From the NCBI RefSeq assembly GCF_001667265.1, contig NZ_LZHW01000054.1, positions 1-64,000 of the forward strand: DNA of 64,000 nucleotides, given 5' to 3'. The notes under the pieces were generated by a model. It was not told where the DNA came from, did not search any database, and worked only from the letters and a program-made list of their open reading frames with translations. This document shows positions 1 to 7,898 of this stretch, piece after piece. Position numbers and translations under genes: made by a program. This DNA comes from Mycobacterium sp. ACS4331. GTDB taxonomy: Bacteria > Actinomycetota > Actinomycetes > Mycobacteriales > Mycobacteriaceae. Each line of letters opens with the position of its first letter. The first letter of the stretch is position 1.

Positions 1-94
1 CGCCATGAAACTAACTGTAACCCGGGTTCACACGTTCCTTGAAATCGGGTCCGGGGTGTCGGGGCATTGGTGACCAAAGTCCCACCCAGGTCGC

Positions 95-129
95 CCCAAA
101 CCCACGTTTGGGCCGCGAAAACGGCCCAA
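95..129. repeat. two short hairpins with CCCAAAC/GTTTGGG arms
   Basis: Positions 95-112 pair CCCAAAC with GTTTGGG across a four-base loop. Positions 108-129 pair TTGGGCCG with CGGCCCAA around CGAAAA. The two share bases and so are alternative folds, and the same arm sequence recurs in the perfect hairpin at 130-161. The rest of 1-94 shows no gene or clear signal. Confidence 0.5.
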
Positions 130-161
130 TTCTGCGCCCAAACGTTCGTTTGGGCGCAGAA
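130..161 (-). terminator. perfect hairpin after glyA
   Basis: A perfect 15-bp inverted repeat (TTCTGCGCCCAAACG and its complement) with a two-base spacer lies five bases past the glyA stop codon on the minus strand. There is no long T-tract, as is common for mycobacterial terminators. Position and stem strength support termination of glyA. Confidence 0.6.
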
Positions 162-166
162 AGAGG

Positions 167-1645
167 TCAGAGCGTCAGGCCCGGGTACAGCGGGTTGGCG
201 GCCAGCAGTTCGGCGCTGGCGGCGTGCACGCGGTCGGCGGTGCCGTCGGCCAGCGTGTACTTGGCCTTGGAGGGGCCGTTCGAGGCCGCGGTGGGCTGCG
301 TGTTGGACAGCACCTCGACCACGAGTTCCGCGACGCGGTCGAAGTCGTCGGCGCCGAAGCCCCGCGTGGTAAGCGCCGGGGTGCCGAACCGGATGCCGGA
401 CGTGTACCAGGCGCCGTTGGGGTCGTTCGGGATGGCGTTGCGGTTGGTGACGATGCCTGCGTCCAGCAGCGCGGACTCGGCCTGCCGGCCGGTCAGGCCG
501 AACGACGTCACGTCCAGCAGCACCAGGTGGTTGTCGGTGCCGCCGGTGACCAGCTGGCCCCCGCGCTTGAGGAAGCCTTCGGCCAGCGCCTTGGCGTTGT
601 CGGCGACGGCCTGCGCATAGTCCCGGAACGCGGGCTGGCGCGCCTCCGCCAGCGCGACGGCCTTGGCGGCCATGACGTGCGACAGCGGGCCGCCGAGCAC
701 CATCGGGCAGCCCTTGTCGACCGCGGGTGCGTACTCCTCGGTGGCCAACACCAGACCACCGCGCGGACCGCGCAGCGACTTGTGCGTCGTCGTGGTCGTG
801 ACGTGGGCGTGCGGCACCGGATCCTCGTCGCCCGTGAAGACCTTGCCGGCCACCAGACCCGCGAAGTGCGCCATGTCGACCATCAGCGTCGCGCCGACCT
901 CGTCGGCGATCTCGCGCATCTTGGCGAAGTTGATCCGGCGCGGGTAGGCCGAGTAGCCGGCGACGAGCACCAGCGGCTTGAACTCCCGGGCGGCCGCTGC
1001 CACGACGTCGTAGTCGATCAGGCCGGTCAACGGGTCGGTCCCGTACTGGCGCTGGTGGAACATCTTGCCGGAGATGTTGGGCCGGAAGCCGTGCGTGAGG
1101 TGGCCGCCGGTGTCCAGCGACATGCCCAGCAGTCGCTGGTTTCCGAGCTTGGCGCGCAGCTTCTCCCAGTCCGCCTCGGACAGGTCGTTGACGTGCTTGG
1201 CGCCCAGTTCGGCCAGGCCCGGCGCCTCGACGCGGGTGGCCAGGATCGCCCAGTAGGCGACCAGGTTGGCGTCGATACCCGAGTGCGGCTGCGCATAGGC
1301 GTACGGCGCACCGAACAGTTCCCGCGCGTGCTCGGCGGCCAGCGCCTCGACGGTGTCGACGTTCTGGCAGGCGGCGTAGAACCGGTGTCCCACGGTGCCC
1401 TCGGCGTACTTGTCGGAGAACCAGGTGCCCATCGTCAGCAGCACCGCCGGCGAGGCGTAGTTCTCGCTGGCGATCAGCTTGAGCGAATCGCGCTGATCGG
1501 CCAGCTCCTTGCGGGTCGCCGCGGCAACCCGCGGTTCCACGGACTCGATGACCTCCAGCGCGGCTCGGTAGGCCGCGCTCGCCGTCTCGGCGTACTCGGC
1601 GCCGGGGGCTGCGGAGGAGGCGGTCGCGGTGGAGTCTGCAGTCAT
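167..1645 (-). CDS. glyA: serine hydroxymethyltransferase (long form)
   Basis: Cytosolic PLP enzyme that interconverts serine plus tetrahydrofolate with glycine plus 5,10-methylene-tetrahydrofolate, feeding one-carbon metabolism. The family signatures are present: LIASENY near residues 58-63, QPHSG near 119-123, VDMAH near 256-260, and TTTTTHK with the PLP lysine at about 289. At 492 residues it is longer than the usual 420-430. The extra length is an N-terminal extension and an insertion of about 35 residues (about 138-175) before GGHLTHG. A separate long clade of this enzyme exists in actinobacteria, so this may not be the direct GlyA1 orthologue although it sits beside coaA. The ATG at 1645 gives a normal N-terminus. 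The perfect hairpin at 130-161 follows the stop codon. Confidence 0.93.
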   Translation of the reverse strand: MTADSTATASSAAPGAEYAETASAAYRAALEVIESVEPRVAAATRKELADQRDSLKLIASENYASPAVLLTMGTWFSDKYAEGTVGHRFYAACQNVDTVEALAAEHARELFGAPYAYAQPHSGIDANLVAYWAILATRVEAPGLAELGAKHVNDLSEADWEKLRAKLGNQRLLGMSLDTGGHLTHGFRPNISGKMFHQRQYGTDPLTGLIDYDVVAAAAREFKPLVLVAGYSAYPRRINFAKMREIADEVGATLMVDMAHFAGLVAGKVFTGDEDPVPHAHVTTTTTHKSLRGPRGGLVLATEEYAPAVDKGCPMVLGGPLSHVMAAKAVALAEARQPAFRDYAQAVADNAKALAEGFLKRGGQLVTGGTDNHLVLLDVTSFGLTGRQAESALLDAGIVTNRNAIPNDPNGAWYTSGIRFGTPALTTRGFGADDFDRVAELVVEVLSNTQPTAASNGPSKAKYTLADGTADRVHAASAELLAANPLYPGLTL

Positions 1646-1705
1646 GCCTGTCAGCCTAATCCGCGAGCCTGGCAGGCCAAACTCCGCGTTCGTCCTGTCC
1701 TGCCG

Positions 1706-2920
1706 TCAGGCGGCGGCCCGCAGCGACGATGGGATCAGCGGTTCGTCGAGGAGACGGCCGAACCGCTCGGTCAGGCTCTGTCCGGCCGGCCGATTGTCCA
1801 GCCACGGCCGCAGCAGGCGGTAGCCCTCGACGTAGGTGCTGGTGTACGCGCGCCACAGCGGCGACGACAGGAATCGCATCATCTGCCGGGCCCTGGTGTC
1901 GTCCACCAGCAGCCAGCGCCGCACGAAGGCCACCACGTCGTCGACGTCGCGGTGCTCGTCGTGCAACATCAACGCCGCGTCCTGGCGCACGTCGGCCAGC
2001 GTCGCCCGGGCCGCGGAGATCGCCTGAGCACGCTCGCCGTCGAACCGCAGACCGAGGTCGGCGTAGATCTCGGCGGCCCAGCCGCCCCATTCCGGACCGA
2101 TCGCGGCATACAGCGCGAGGTCGGCCAGTCCCTCGGCCATGAGGCACTGCGGGGTGTTGACCAGAAAGATCGTCTGTTCCTGCTGACCGAGCCCCTCGAC
2201 CAGGCCGGCCTCCTTGCGGCAGTGCTCGGTGTGATGACCCGGGTAGGACTCGTGGGCCACCAGCGACGGCAGGTTCGACATCTGCTGGCGCAGGTCGGCG
2301 TTGACGGCGACGGTCGAGCGGTAGTCGCCCTGGTAGTAGTTGAACCCCGACCAGGGCTTGTCGGTGACGATCTCGTAGACCACGGTCTCGGCCTCGGGCA
2401 GCGGGAACTCCGCACGGACCCGATCCCGCAGTGCGCTGGAGAACGCCTCGATGCACTCGCCGAGGCGCTCGGGCGGGATCTCGTCGTTGCGACGGTCGGC
2501 CTCCATGCGCTCGGCCAGCGGCCCCGCGCCGCCGAGCACCTCGTCGAGCCGGGCGTGGGCCTCGCGGTAGCGGTCCTCGTCGCCCCTGCTGATCTCCACG
2601 TCGAAATAGTCGCGGACCTCGTCGACGAAGCCGACGTCCTCGCCGGCGAACTTGCGTCCCGCACATGCCAATGCGCGCAGATGCGCACCCACATACGCCG
2701 CGCGGGTCTCGTCGAATCCGTCCTGACGTGGGACGTCCGGCAGCGCGTCGAGCAGGCGCTGGGCCTGTCTGGTCAGCTCGGCGGGGGCGGGTGCGGCCTC
2801 GTCGGCGACGATGCGACGCAGCGCCGCATCACCGGTGAACGAGTCGACGTAGCCCTCTTCGATGCGATCGAACCGCAGTCCCAGCAGGAGGTACTCGCGG
2901 ATCAGCGTGGCGGGTTCCAT
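1706..2920 (-). CDS. DUF885 family protein, putative metallopeptidase
   Basis: A 404-residue DUF885 protein. The family hallmark HESYPGHH lies at about residues 223-230, an HExxxGHH-like motif expected to bind a metal, and the conserved block [10 protein letters not shown] lies just before it. No signal peptide is visible, so it is probably cytosolic. The substrate is unknown; the family is annotated as metallopeptidase-like only by resemblance. The ATG at 2920 was chosen because the frame runs far upstream through the opposite strand of coaA, and this ATG opens the conserved N-terminus 57 bp from the divergent coaA start. It ends 60 bp before the glyA start, so it may be co-transcribed with glyA. 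Confidence 0.8.
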   Translation of the reverse strand: MEPATLIREYLLLGLRFDRIEEGYVDSFTGDAALRRIVADEAAPAPAELTRQAQRLLDALPDVPRQDGFDETRAAYVGAHLRALACAGRKFAGEDVGFVDEVRDYFDVEISRGDEDRYREAHARLDEVLGGAGPLAERMEADRRNDEIPPERLGECIEAFSSALRDRVRAEFPLPEAETVVYEIVTDKPWSGFNYYQGDYRSTVAVNADLRQQMSNLPSLVAHESYPGHHTEHCRKEAGLVEGLGQQEQTIFLVNTPQCLMAEGLADLALYAAIGPEWGGWAAEIYADLGLRFDGERAQAISAARATLADVRQDAALMLHDEHRDVDDVVAFVRRWLLVDDTRARQMMRFLSSPLWRAYTSTYVEGYRLLRPWLDNRPAGQSLTERFGRLLDEPLIPSSLRAAA

Positions 2921-2977
2921 GACGTTCAACGCTACCCACACGGCGACCGCGCAGCGCGTGCTGTAAGACTGAACGCC

Positions 2978-3916
2978 ATGTCGCGGCTGAGCGAGCCGAG
3001 CCCGTATGTGGAGTTCGACCGAACGCAATGGCGGGCGCTGCGTATGTCCACGCCGCTGAAGCTGACCGAGGAAGAGGTCGTCGGGCTGCGCGGCCTCGGT
3101 GAGCAGCTGGATCTGCTCGAGGTCGAAGAGGTCTATCTGCCGCTCGCGCGGTTGATCCACCTGCAGGTCGCCGCGCGCCAGCGCCTGTTCGCGGCCACCG
3201 CGGAGTTCCTCGGCGAACCACAGCAGAATCCCGACCGCCCGATGCCGTTCATCATCGGCGTGGCCGGCAGTGTCGCGGTGGGCAAGTCGACCACCGCGCG
3301 TGTGCTGCAGGCCCTGCTGGCCCGATGGGAACCGCACCGACGGGTGGACCTGGTCACCACCGACGGATTCCTCTACCCCAACGCCGAGCTGTCCCGGCGG
3401 AACATCATGCACCGCAAGGGCTTTCCGGAAAGCTACGACCGCCGCGCCCTGATGCGCTTCGTCACCACGGTGAAGTCGGGTGCCGAAGTGGCCTGCGCGC
3501 CGGTGTACTCGCACCTGATCTACGACATCGTGCCGGGCGAGATGCACACGGTGCGCCACCCCGACATCCTCATCCTGGAGGGCCTCAACGTCCTGCAGAC
3601 CGGCCCGACGCTGATGGTCTCGGATCTGTTCGACTTCTCGGTCTACGTCGACGCCCGCATCGAGGACATCGAGCAGTGGTACATCTCGCGGTTCCTGTCG
3701 ATGCGGGCCGGCGCGTTCGCCGATCCGCAGTCGCACTTCCACAGCTACGCCACGCTGACCGACGAGCAGGCCGTGTTCGCCGCGCGCGACATCTGGCATT
3801 CGATCAACCGCCCCAACCTGATCGAGAACATCCTGCCGACCCGTCCGCGCGCGACTCTGGTGCTGCGCAAGGACTCCAATCACTCGATCAACCGCCTCCG
3901 CCTGCGCAAACTCTGA
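2978..3916 (+). CDS. coaA: pantothenate kinase, type I
   Basis: ATP-dependent phosphorylation of pantothenate, the first and regulated step of coenzyme A synthesis. The 312-residue length matches mycobacterial CoaA. The P-loop [12 protein letters not shown] is at residues 94-105, followed by the family blocks TTDGFLYPN and ILEGLNVLQ. The ATG at 2978 gives the standard N-terminus ([13 protein letters not shown]). The frame is open far upstream by chance, antisense to glyA and the DUF885 gene, and that extension was discarded. The start lies only 57 bp from the divergent DUF885 start. A strong hairpin follows at 3962-4014. Confidence 0.95.
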   Translation: MSRLSEPSPYVEFDRTQWRALRMSTPLKLTEEEVVGLRGLGEQLDLLEVEEVYLPLARLIHLQVAARQRLFAATAEFLGEPQQNPDRPMPFIIGVAGSVAVGKSTTARVLQALLARWEPHRRVDLVTTDGFLYPNAELSRRNIMHRKGFPESYDRRALMRFVTTVKSGAEVACAPVYSHLIYDIVPGEMHTVRHPDILILEGLNVLQTGPTLMVSDLFDFSVYVDARIEDIEQWYISRFLSMRAGAFADPQSHFHSYATLTDEQAVFAARDIWHSINRPNLIENILPTRPRATLVLRKDSNHSINRLRLRKL

Positions 3917-3961
3917 AGCGACCTGCGCCCAGCGCCGGTCAGACTGCAGAAATCGCAGAAA

Positions 3962-4014
3962 CCGGTGCGGGGGTGCAGCGCCGTAACCTCTTGCGGCGGC
4001 ACACCCCGCACCGG
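3962..4014. terminator. bidirectional hairpin between convergent genes
   Basis: CCGGTGCGGGGGTGC pairs with GCACACCCCGCACCGG apart from a small mismatch, and an inner CGCCG/CGGCG stem closes the loop. It lies between the convergent coaA and the membrane protein gene ending at 4025, so it can serve both. Confidence 0.55.
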
Positions 4015-4024
4015 GCGGAGGGAG

Positions 4025-4432
4025 TCACGCCAGACGGCGCACTCCGATGTACTGCAGCACCGCGAAGAACGCGGTGTAGGCCGCCGACGCCAGCGCCACC
4101 GCGACGCCCACCCCGGTCAGCGGTGCCAGTCCCTCGACCACGACCAGGACCGCGCCCACGGTGCAGACGAGGTTCGCGATGATCACCCCGATACCCGCGG
4201 TGCGCAGTTCACGCAGGCCGGCGAGGGCGTAGACCACCACTCCGTAGAGCACCAGTGCCGCGCCGACGACGTAGGCGACTGTCGACGTCAGCCCGGTCAG
4301 GTTCGCGAGGGGACCGGCGAACGCCGCCACCGCCAGCCCGCAGACGCCGGTCAGGGTGGCGTCCAGTCGCAGGGCCAAGCGCAGCAGGGAGTCGGTCTGG
4401 TCCGGGGTGGTCCTGGCAGTGGTGGCAGTCAT
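4025..4432 (-). CDS. small integral membrane protein, four TM segments
   Basis: A 135-residue hydrophobic protein with about four predicted membrane spans (roughly residues 28-48, 52-72, 80-100 and 107-128) joined by short loops, and a hydrophilic Thr-rich N-terminus. No catalytic motif is visible and I do not assign a function. A clear ribosome binding site (AGGAGA, about 8 nt before the ATG) supports the start. That site lies in one arm of an inverted repeat that could hide it from the ribosome, and repeated CACTGCCA elements lie further upstream, so expression is probably regulated. Confidence 0.75.
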   Translation of the reverse strand: MTATTARTTPDQTDSLLRLALRLDATLTGVCGLAVAAFAGPLANLTGLTSTVAYVVGAALVLYGVVVYALAGLRELRTAGIGVIIANLVCTVGAVLVVVEGLAPLTGVGVAVALASAAYTAFFAVLQYIGVRRLA

Positions 4433-4437
4433 GGCGA

Positions 4438-4468
4438 TCTCCTGTGATCGTGGGTTGCTTACAGGAGA
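4438..4468 (-). promoter_or_regulatory. inverted repeat covering the ribosome binding site
   Basis: On the minus strand TCTCCTGT and ACAGGAGA form a perfect 8-bp inverted repeat 15 bases apart. The second arm contains the AGGAGA ribosome binding site of the gene starting at 4432. Folding would pair the site away. This may be a translational switch; no ligand or partner is suggested by the sequence. Confidence 0.45.
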
Positions 4469-4483
4469 AATGCTGCTCAGCGG

Positions 4484-4527
4484 CCACTGCCAGATCGACC
4501 CCCGGCACTGCCAACCACTGCCAGATC
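4484..4527. repeat. CACTGCCA repeats upstream of the 4025-4432 gene
   Basis: CACTGCCA occurs at 4485-4492, 4506-4513 and 4516-4523. The longer form CCACTGCCAGATC occurs twice, at 4484-4496 and 4515-4527, 31 bp apart, which is about three helix turns. An inverted copy (TGGCAGTG) lies at 4414-4421 inside the gene start. The spacing suggests binding of a regulator, identity unknown. Confidence 0.45.
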
Positions 4528-5884
4528 ACTCACTGAAGGCGGGCGCCCGCAGGTCCGCCGCGATCACCCGGGCCGCGGCGTTCTGCCAGTTGTGCAGCGA
4601 GCGCTGCGGCACCTCGGTGACCATCCACTGCCACGCCTGCCGCGCGACGGGATCCAGACCCGCCGCCGTCGCGTTCTGGGCGTACGCGCGCACCCCGACG
4701 ACGTACGGGAAGTACAGCGAGTTGTAGTACCGCCACTCCTCGGTGGTGCCGAAGTCCCGGCCGTCGCGCGGTTTGAGTGCGGCGATCCGGTCGGCGAGCA
4801 CGGCCTTGAGTTCGTTGGCGCGCTCGAGCGGCTGGTCGGGTGCGCCGCGGGCGGCCAGGCGCTCACCGATCTCCGGCAGCGCGGTCAACGGGCTGGCCAC
4901 CAGCTTGCTCAGATCTCCGTAGTGGCCGAGGGCCCGGCGCGTCAGGCGCACGAAGGTGTCGTCGTCGAGGCCGGCGAGGGGGCTCTCGGAGCGCAGGGGC
5001 AGCGCGGCCTCGGTGCGGCGCAGCGCCGCCCGGTCGGCCCGCAGCGCGGGCGACCTCGAGAACGCCAACCGGTCCAGCATTCCGGCCAGCGGATCGGCCA
5101 GCACGTTGATGGCGATCGCGACGGCCAGGCTCGTGAACAGCAGCACGGTCACCACAGTGCGCCCGTCCTCGGGGATCACCGCGAGGCTCAGCAGCGCCTG
5201 ACTGCCGAAGAGTGCGGCCACCAGGATCGTGCCGACGAACGAGCGCAGCATGTCCGCCCGCAGCGCCTGCCCCTCGTCGAATGCGTCCCACACCGCCACC
5301 GCGACGCCGAGCAGCAGCACGTCGAATCCGGTGGACGCCAGCGCGATCCAACTGGGAACGAGTCCCAGCGGAATCACCAGAATCGCGTTGGCCAGCGCGA
5401 AGAACAGCGTCGCGATGACGACGACACCCACCACCGAACCCGGGCGCGGCCGGTGCCGAACCGCGATGACCATGGCCGCCAAAGCGGCGGCCGAGATCGC
5501 GATGAACATCAGCCAGTGTCCGGCCCGCAGCGGCCCCTCGACCCCGCCAGCCCAGGCCGCACCGGCCAGCGCCGCGAACGCGACCACCGCCAGCGCAGCA
5601 CCCTGGCCCATTCGGCTGCGCCAGCGCTCACCCGAGCGCGCCAGCTCGAGAAGCACCGCAGACCACGCGATGCCCGGCAGCGCCACGAGGTGGATCTCGA
5701 TCCGGCCCAGCAGTTCGGCGTGGTGGTCGGCGGTGAGCCGGATCGCGTCGAGGGCCACGACGAGCGCGAAGCTGCACAGTCCCGCGGCCGCGAGCACCAG
5801 CACGGGTTTGCGCGGATTGCGCGCCAGGAGGTACAGACCCAGCCACCAACTCAGCGTGAACACCACCGCCGAGAGCGCAGCCAT
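4526..5884 (-). CDS. membrane protein of unknown function downstream of uppS
   Basis: A 452-residue protein whose first about 270 residues are strongly hydrophobic, with seven to nine likely membrane spans. The soluble C-terminal about 180 residues begin after NVLADPLAGMLDRLAF and end with a Trp/Tyr-rich segment (EEWRYYNSLYFPY, then QAWQWM). The hydrophobic half resembles the sensory membrane domains attached to signalling proteins, but no kinase or cyclase motif is present. The start codon at 5884 is 4 bp past the uppS stop, so the two are probably co-transcribed. An alternative ATG at 5935 would overlap uppS and add 17 unlikely residues. I do not recognise the family. Confidence 0.7.
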   Translation of the reverse strand: MAALSAVVFTLSWWLGLYLLARNPRKPVLVLAAAGLCSFALVVALDAIRLTADHHAELLGRIEIHLVALPGIAWSAVLLELARSGERWRSRMGQGAALAVVAFAALAGAAWAGGVEGPLRAGHWLMFIAISAAALAAMVIAVRHRPRPGSVVGVVVIATLFFALANAILVIPLGLVPSWIALASTGFDVLLLGVAVAVWDAFDEGQALRADMLRSFVGTILVAALFGSQALLSLAVIPEDGRTVVTVLLFTSLAVAIAINVLADPLAGMLDRLAFSRSPALRADRAALRRTEAALPLRSESPLAGLDDDTFVRLTRRALGHYGDLSKLVASPLTALPEIGERLAARGAPDQPLERANELKAVLADRIAALKPRDGRDFGTTEEWRYYNSLYFPYVVGVRAYAQNATAAGLDPVARQAWQWMVTEVPQRSLHNWQNAAARVIAADLRAPAFSE

Positions 5885-5888
5885 GGGG

Positions 5889-6686
5889 TCAGATCCCGAA
5901 CCGTCGATGTCGTGCGCTGTAGTCGCGCAGGGCACGCAGGAAGTCCACCCGCCGGAACTCCGGCCAGTGCGCCTCGGTGAACCACATCTCCGAGTACGCG
6001 CTCTGCCACAGCAGGAACCCCGACAGCCGCTGCTCCCCCGACGTCCGGATCACCAGATCGGGATCGGGTTGGCCGGAGGTGTAGAGGTTCTCCGAGATCC
6101 CCTCGACCGAGACCGCGTCGATCAGCTGCTCGGCCGTCGCACCGTTGGCCAGTTCCTTCGACAGCAGCGCGCGTACGGCGTCGACGATCTCCTGCCGGCC
6201 GCCGTAGCCGACCGCGACGTTGACGTGGAACGCCCCGGCGGAGTCCTCCGACGGCGTGGACTCAACGGCCTGCCGCAGCCTGCGGGCCGTCTCCTCACCG
6301 AGCAGTTCGAGGTCTCCGACGGTGCGCACACTCCACTTGTTGGCCGGCGCGCAGATCTCCTCGACCACTTCGGTGATGATCTCGATCAGGGCCGCCAGTT
6401 CGTCGGGATCGCGGCGCAGGTTCTCTGTCGACAACAGGTAGACGGTGGTCATCTCGATTCCCGCGGCCTGACACCAGCGCAGCATCTCGGCGATCTTGGC
6501 CGCACCCATCCGGTAGCCGACGCTGACGTCGTCGTACCCCGCATCCCGTGCCCAGCGCCGGTTTCCGTCGCACAGCACGGCGATGTGGCGGGGCAGCTGT
6601 GAGCGGGATCGCGTCAGGTCGTGGCGCAGCCGCATCTCATAGAGCCGATAGATGGGCTCTTTGAGTCGCGGGGGAATGATGTCCAC
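5889..6686 (-). CDS. uppS: short-chain Z-isoprenyl diphosphate synthase
   Basis: Cis-prenyltransferase that condenses isopentenyl diphosphate with an allylic diphosphate. The close M. tuberculosis counterpart Rv1086 makes omega,E,Z-farnesyl diphosphate, a precursor of decaprenyl phosphate for cell-wall assembly. The family motif [13 protein letters not shown] is at residues 34-46 with the catalytic Asp at 40, and the late motifs [13 protein letters not shown] and [10 protein letters not shown] are intact. The GTG at 6686 (product 265 residues) was chosen because it matches the family N-terminus ([10 protein letters not shown]) and lies 8 nt after a TAGTCT hexamer, typical of leaderless or near-leaderless mycobacterial mRNAs. 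It is divergent from trhA and followed at 4 bp by a membrane protein gene. Confidence 0.92.
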   Translation of the reverse strand: MDIIPPRLKEPIYRLYEMRLRHDLTRSRSQLPRHIAVLCDGNRRWARDAGYDDVSVGYRMGAAKIAEMLRWCQAAGIEMTTVYLLSTENLRRDPDELAALIEIITEVVEEICAPANKWSVRTVGDLELLGEETARRLRQAVESTPSEDSAGAFHVNVAVGYGGRQEIVDAVRALLSKELANGATAEQLIDAVSVEGISENLYTSGQPDPDLVIRTSGEQRLSGFLLWQSAYSEMWFTEAHWPEFRRVDFLRALRDYSARHRRFGI

Positions 6687-6694
6687 AACAATGG

Positions 6695-6704
6695 AGACTA
6701 CTGT
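6695..6704. promoter_or_regulatory. overlapping divergent -10 elements, uppS and trhA
   Basis: TAGTCT on the minus strand (6695-6700) sits 8 nt before the uppS GTG. TACTGT on the plus strand (6699-6704) could give trhA a leader of about 50 nt. Both fit the mycobacterial TANNNT -10 pattern and they overlap, so the two promoters may compete. Confidence 0.4.
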
Positions 6705-6762
6705 GATGCGGGGTGAACCCCGAACGATCCGAGCAGTACCAGCGGACCACGGAGAACAGCCG

Positions 6763-7500
6763 ATGAGTGCCCCCACAAGTGGCAAGCGCGAGATCACCCA
6801 GATCGACCTCGCCGAAGCCGAAGACTTCCCGCAGGCCGTCGTCGATGGTGTGGCCGAATTCCTCGGCAAGCCACGCGCCCGCGGCTGGATTCACGTCTAC
6901 TCCGCCATTGTGGCGTTCATCGCAGGCGCCGCACTGGTTTCGGTGTCGTGGTCACTCGAATCGACGCGCGCCGGCCTGGCCACCCTGCTCTACACCTTCA
7001 CGATCGTGGCGATGTTCGCCGTCAGCGGCACCTACCACCGGGTGAACTGGCGTTCGGCGACCGCGCGCAAATGGATGAAGCGTCTCGACCACTCGATGAT
7101 CTTCATCTTCATCGCCGGCAGCTACACGCCCTTCGCGCTGCTGGCACTGCCGTCACGCAGCGGCATGGTGCTGTTCTGGATCGTGTGGGGCGGCGCCATC
7201 GCGGGCGTGCTGCTCAAGATGTTCTGGCCGTCGGCGCCCCGCTGGCTCGGGGTGCCGCTCTACATCCTGCTGGGCTGGGTCGCGGCCTGGTTCATCGGCC
7301 CGATCATGAACGGCGCGGGAGTGGCCGCGGTCGTGCTGCTGATCGTCGGCGGCGCGCTCTACAGCATCGGCGGCGTGCTGTACGCGCTCAAATGGCCGAA
7401 CCCGTGGCCCACCACGTTCGGCCATCACGAGTTCTTCCACGCCTGCACCGCGGTCGCGGCGATCTGCCACTACATCGCGATGTGGTTCGCGGTCTTCTAG
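6763..7500 (+). CDS. trhA: TrhA/hemolysin III family membrane protein
   Basis: A 245-residue member of the hemolysin III / PAQR-like family, with seven membrane spans after a soluble N-terminus of about 50 residues. The conserved metal-site residues are visible: SGTYH in an early helix, [18 protein letters not shown] in the middle, and a C-terminal H-x3-H ([10 protein letters not shown]). Family members have been linked to membrane homeostasis; haemolysis is not established for this one. It corresponds to Rv1085c. The ATG at 6763 is preceded by GGAGAA at a good distance, so earlier in-frame ATGs (for example 6652) that reach into the promoter were not used. Confidence 0.88.
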   Translation: MSAPTSGKREITQIDLAEAEDFPQAVVDGVAEFLGKPRARGWIHVYSAIVAFIAGAALVSVSWSLESTRAGLATLLYTFTIVAMFAVSGTYHRVNWRSATARKWMKRLDHSMIFIFIAGSYTPFALLALPSRSGMVLFWIVWGGAIAGVLLKMFWPSAPRWLGVPLYILLGWVAAWFIGPIMNGAGVAAVVLLIVGGALYSIGGVLYALKWPNPWPTTFGHHEFFHACTAVAAICHYIAMWFAVF

Positions 7501-7519
7501 ACGCGGATGTTGCCGACCG

Positions 7520-7888
7520 TCACAGCTGCGTGACGTCGGCCGGACTCCAATACGCCTTCATCGACGTGATCAGACCCTCGCTGTTGAACGTCATCACCTC
7601 GATGGGCTCGATGCGCATCGTGCCGCCCACCGTGATCGCGAACTGGAACGCGGCCTCGCTGCCACCCGGGCGGAAGCTGTGCAGTTCTGTCTTGAGCTCG
7701 ACCCCGGCCAGATTCTTGTAGAAACCCGCGATGGCCTGTCGGCCGATGTGCACTTCACCGCAACCCACCGGGTCCTCGACGGTGGCGTCCTCGGCGTACA
7801 GCGCCGCGACGTCATCGGGCGTACCGCTGACCACGGTGTCGAGATAGCGGTTCACGAAGGCTTTCAGGGCATCCGGCTCAAAACTCAT
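7520..7888 (-). CDS. ketosteroid delta-isomerase-like protein (SnoaL/NTF2 fold)
   Basis: A 122-residue NTF2-fold protein very close to bacterial delta-5-3-ketosteroid isomerase. The active-site stretch YAEDATVEDPVG includes the catalytic base Asp at residue 39, and Tyr15 matches the oxyanion tyrosine. The second acid of the classical site (Asp in PIDHF) is Glu97 here (PIEVM), an unusual but conservative change. The likely reaction is shifting a double bond from delta-5 to delta-4 in a 3-ketosteroid, which fits steroid-degrading mycobacteria. It lies 10 bp after the YyaL gene and probably ends the mca-yyaL operon. The ATG at 7888 was preferred over one three codons upstream. Confidence 0.8.
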   Translation of the reverse strand: MSFEPDALKAFVNRYLDTVVSGTPDDVAALYAEDATVEDPVGCGEVHIGRQAIAGFYKNLAGVELKTELHSFRPGGSEAAFQFAITVGGTMRIEPIEVMTFNSEGLITSMKAYWSPADVTQL

Positions 7889-7898
7889 GTGCGGCACG

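Noticed and set aside
1646..1705. Glycine riboswitch or other leader before glyA
   Set aside because: The gap is 60 bp with no suitable fold seen.
224..2977. In-frame upstream extension of coaA by over 900 codons
   Set aside because: It is antisense to glyA and the DUF885 gene; CoaA homology begins at 2978.
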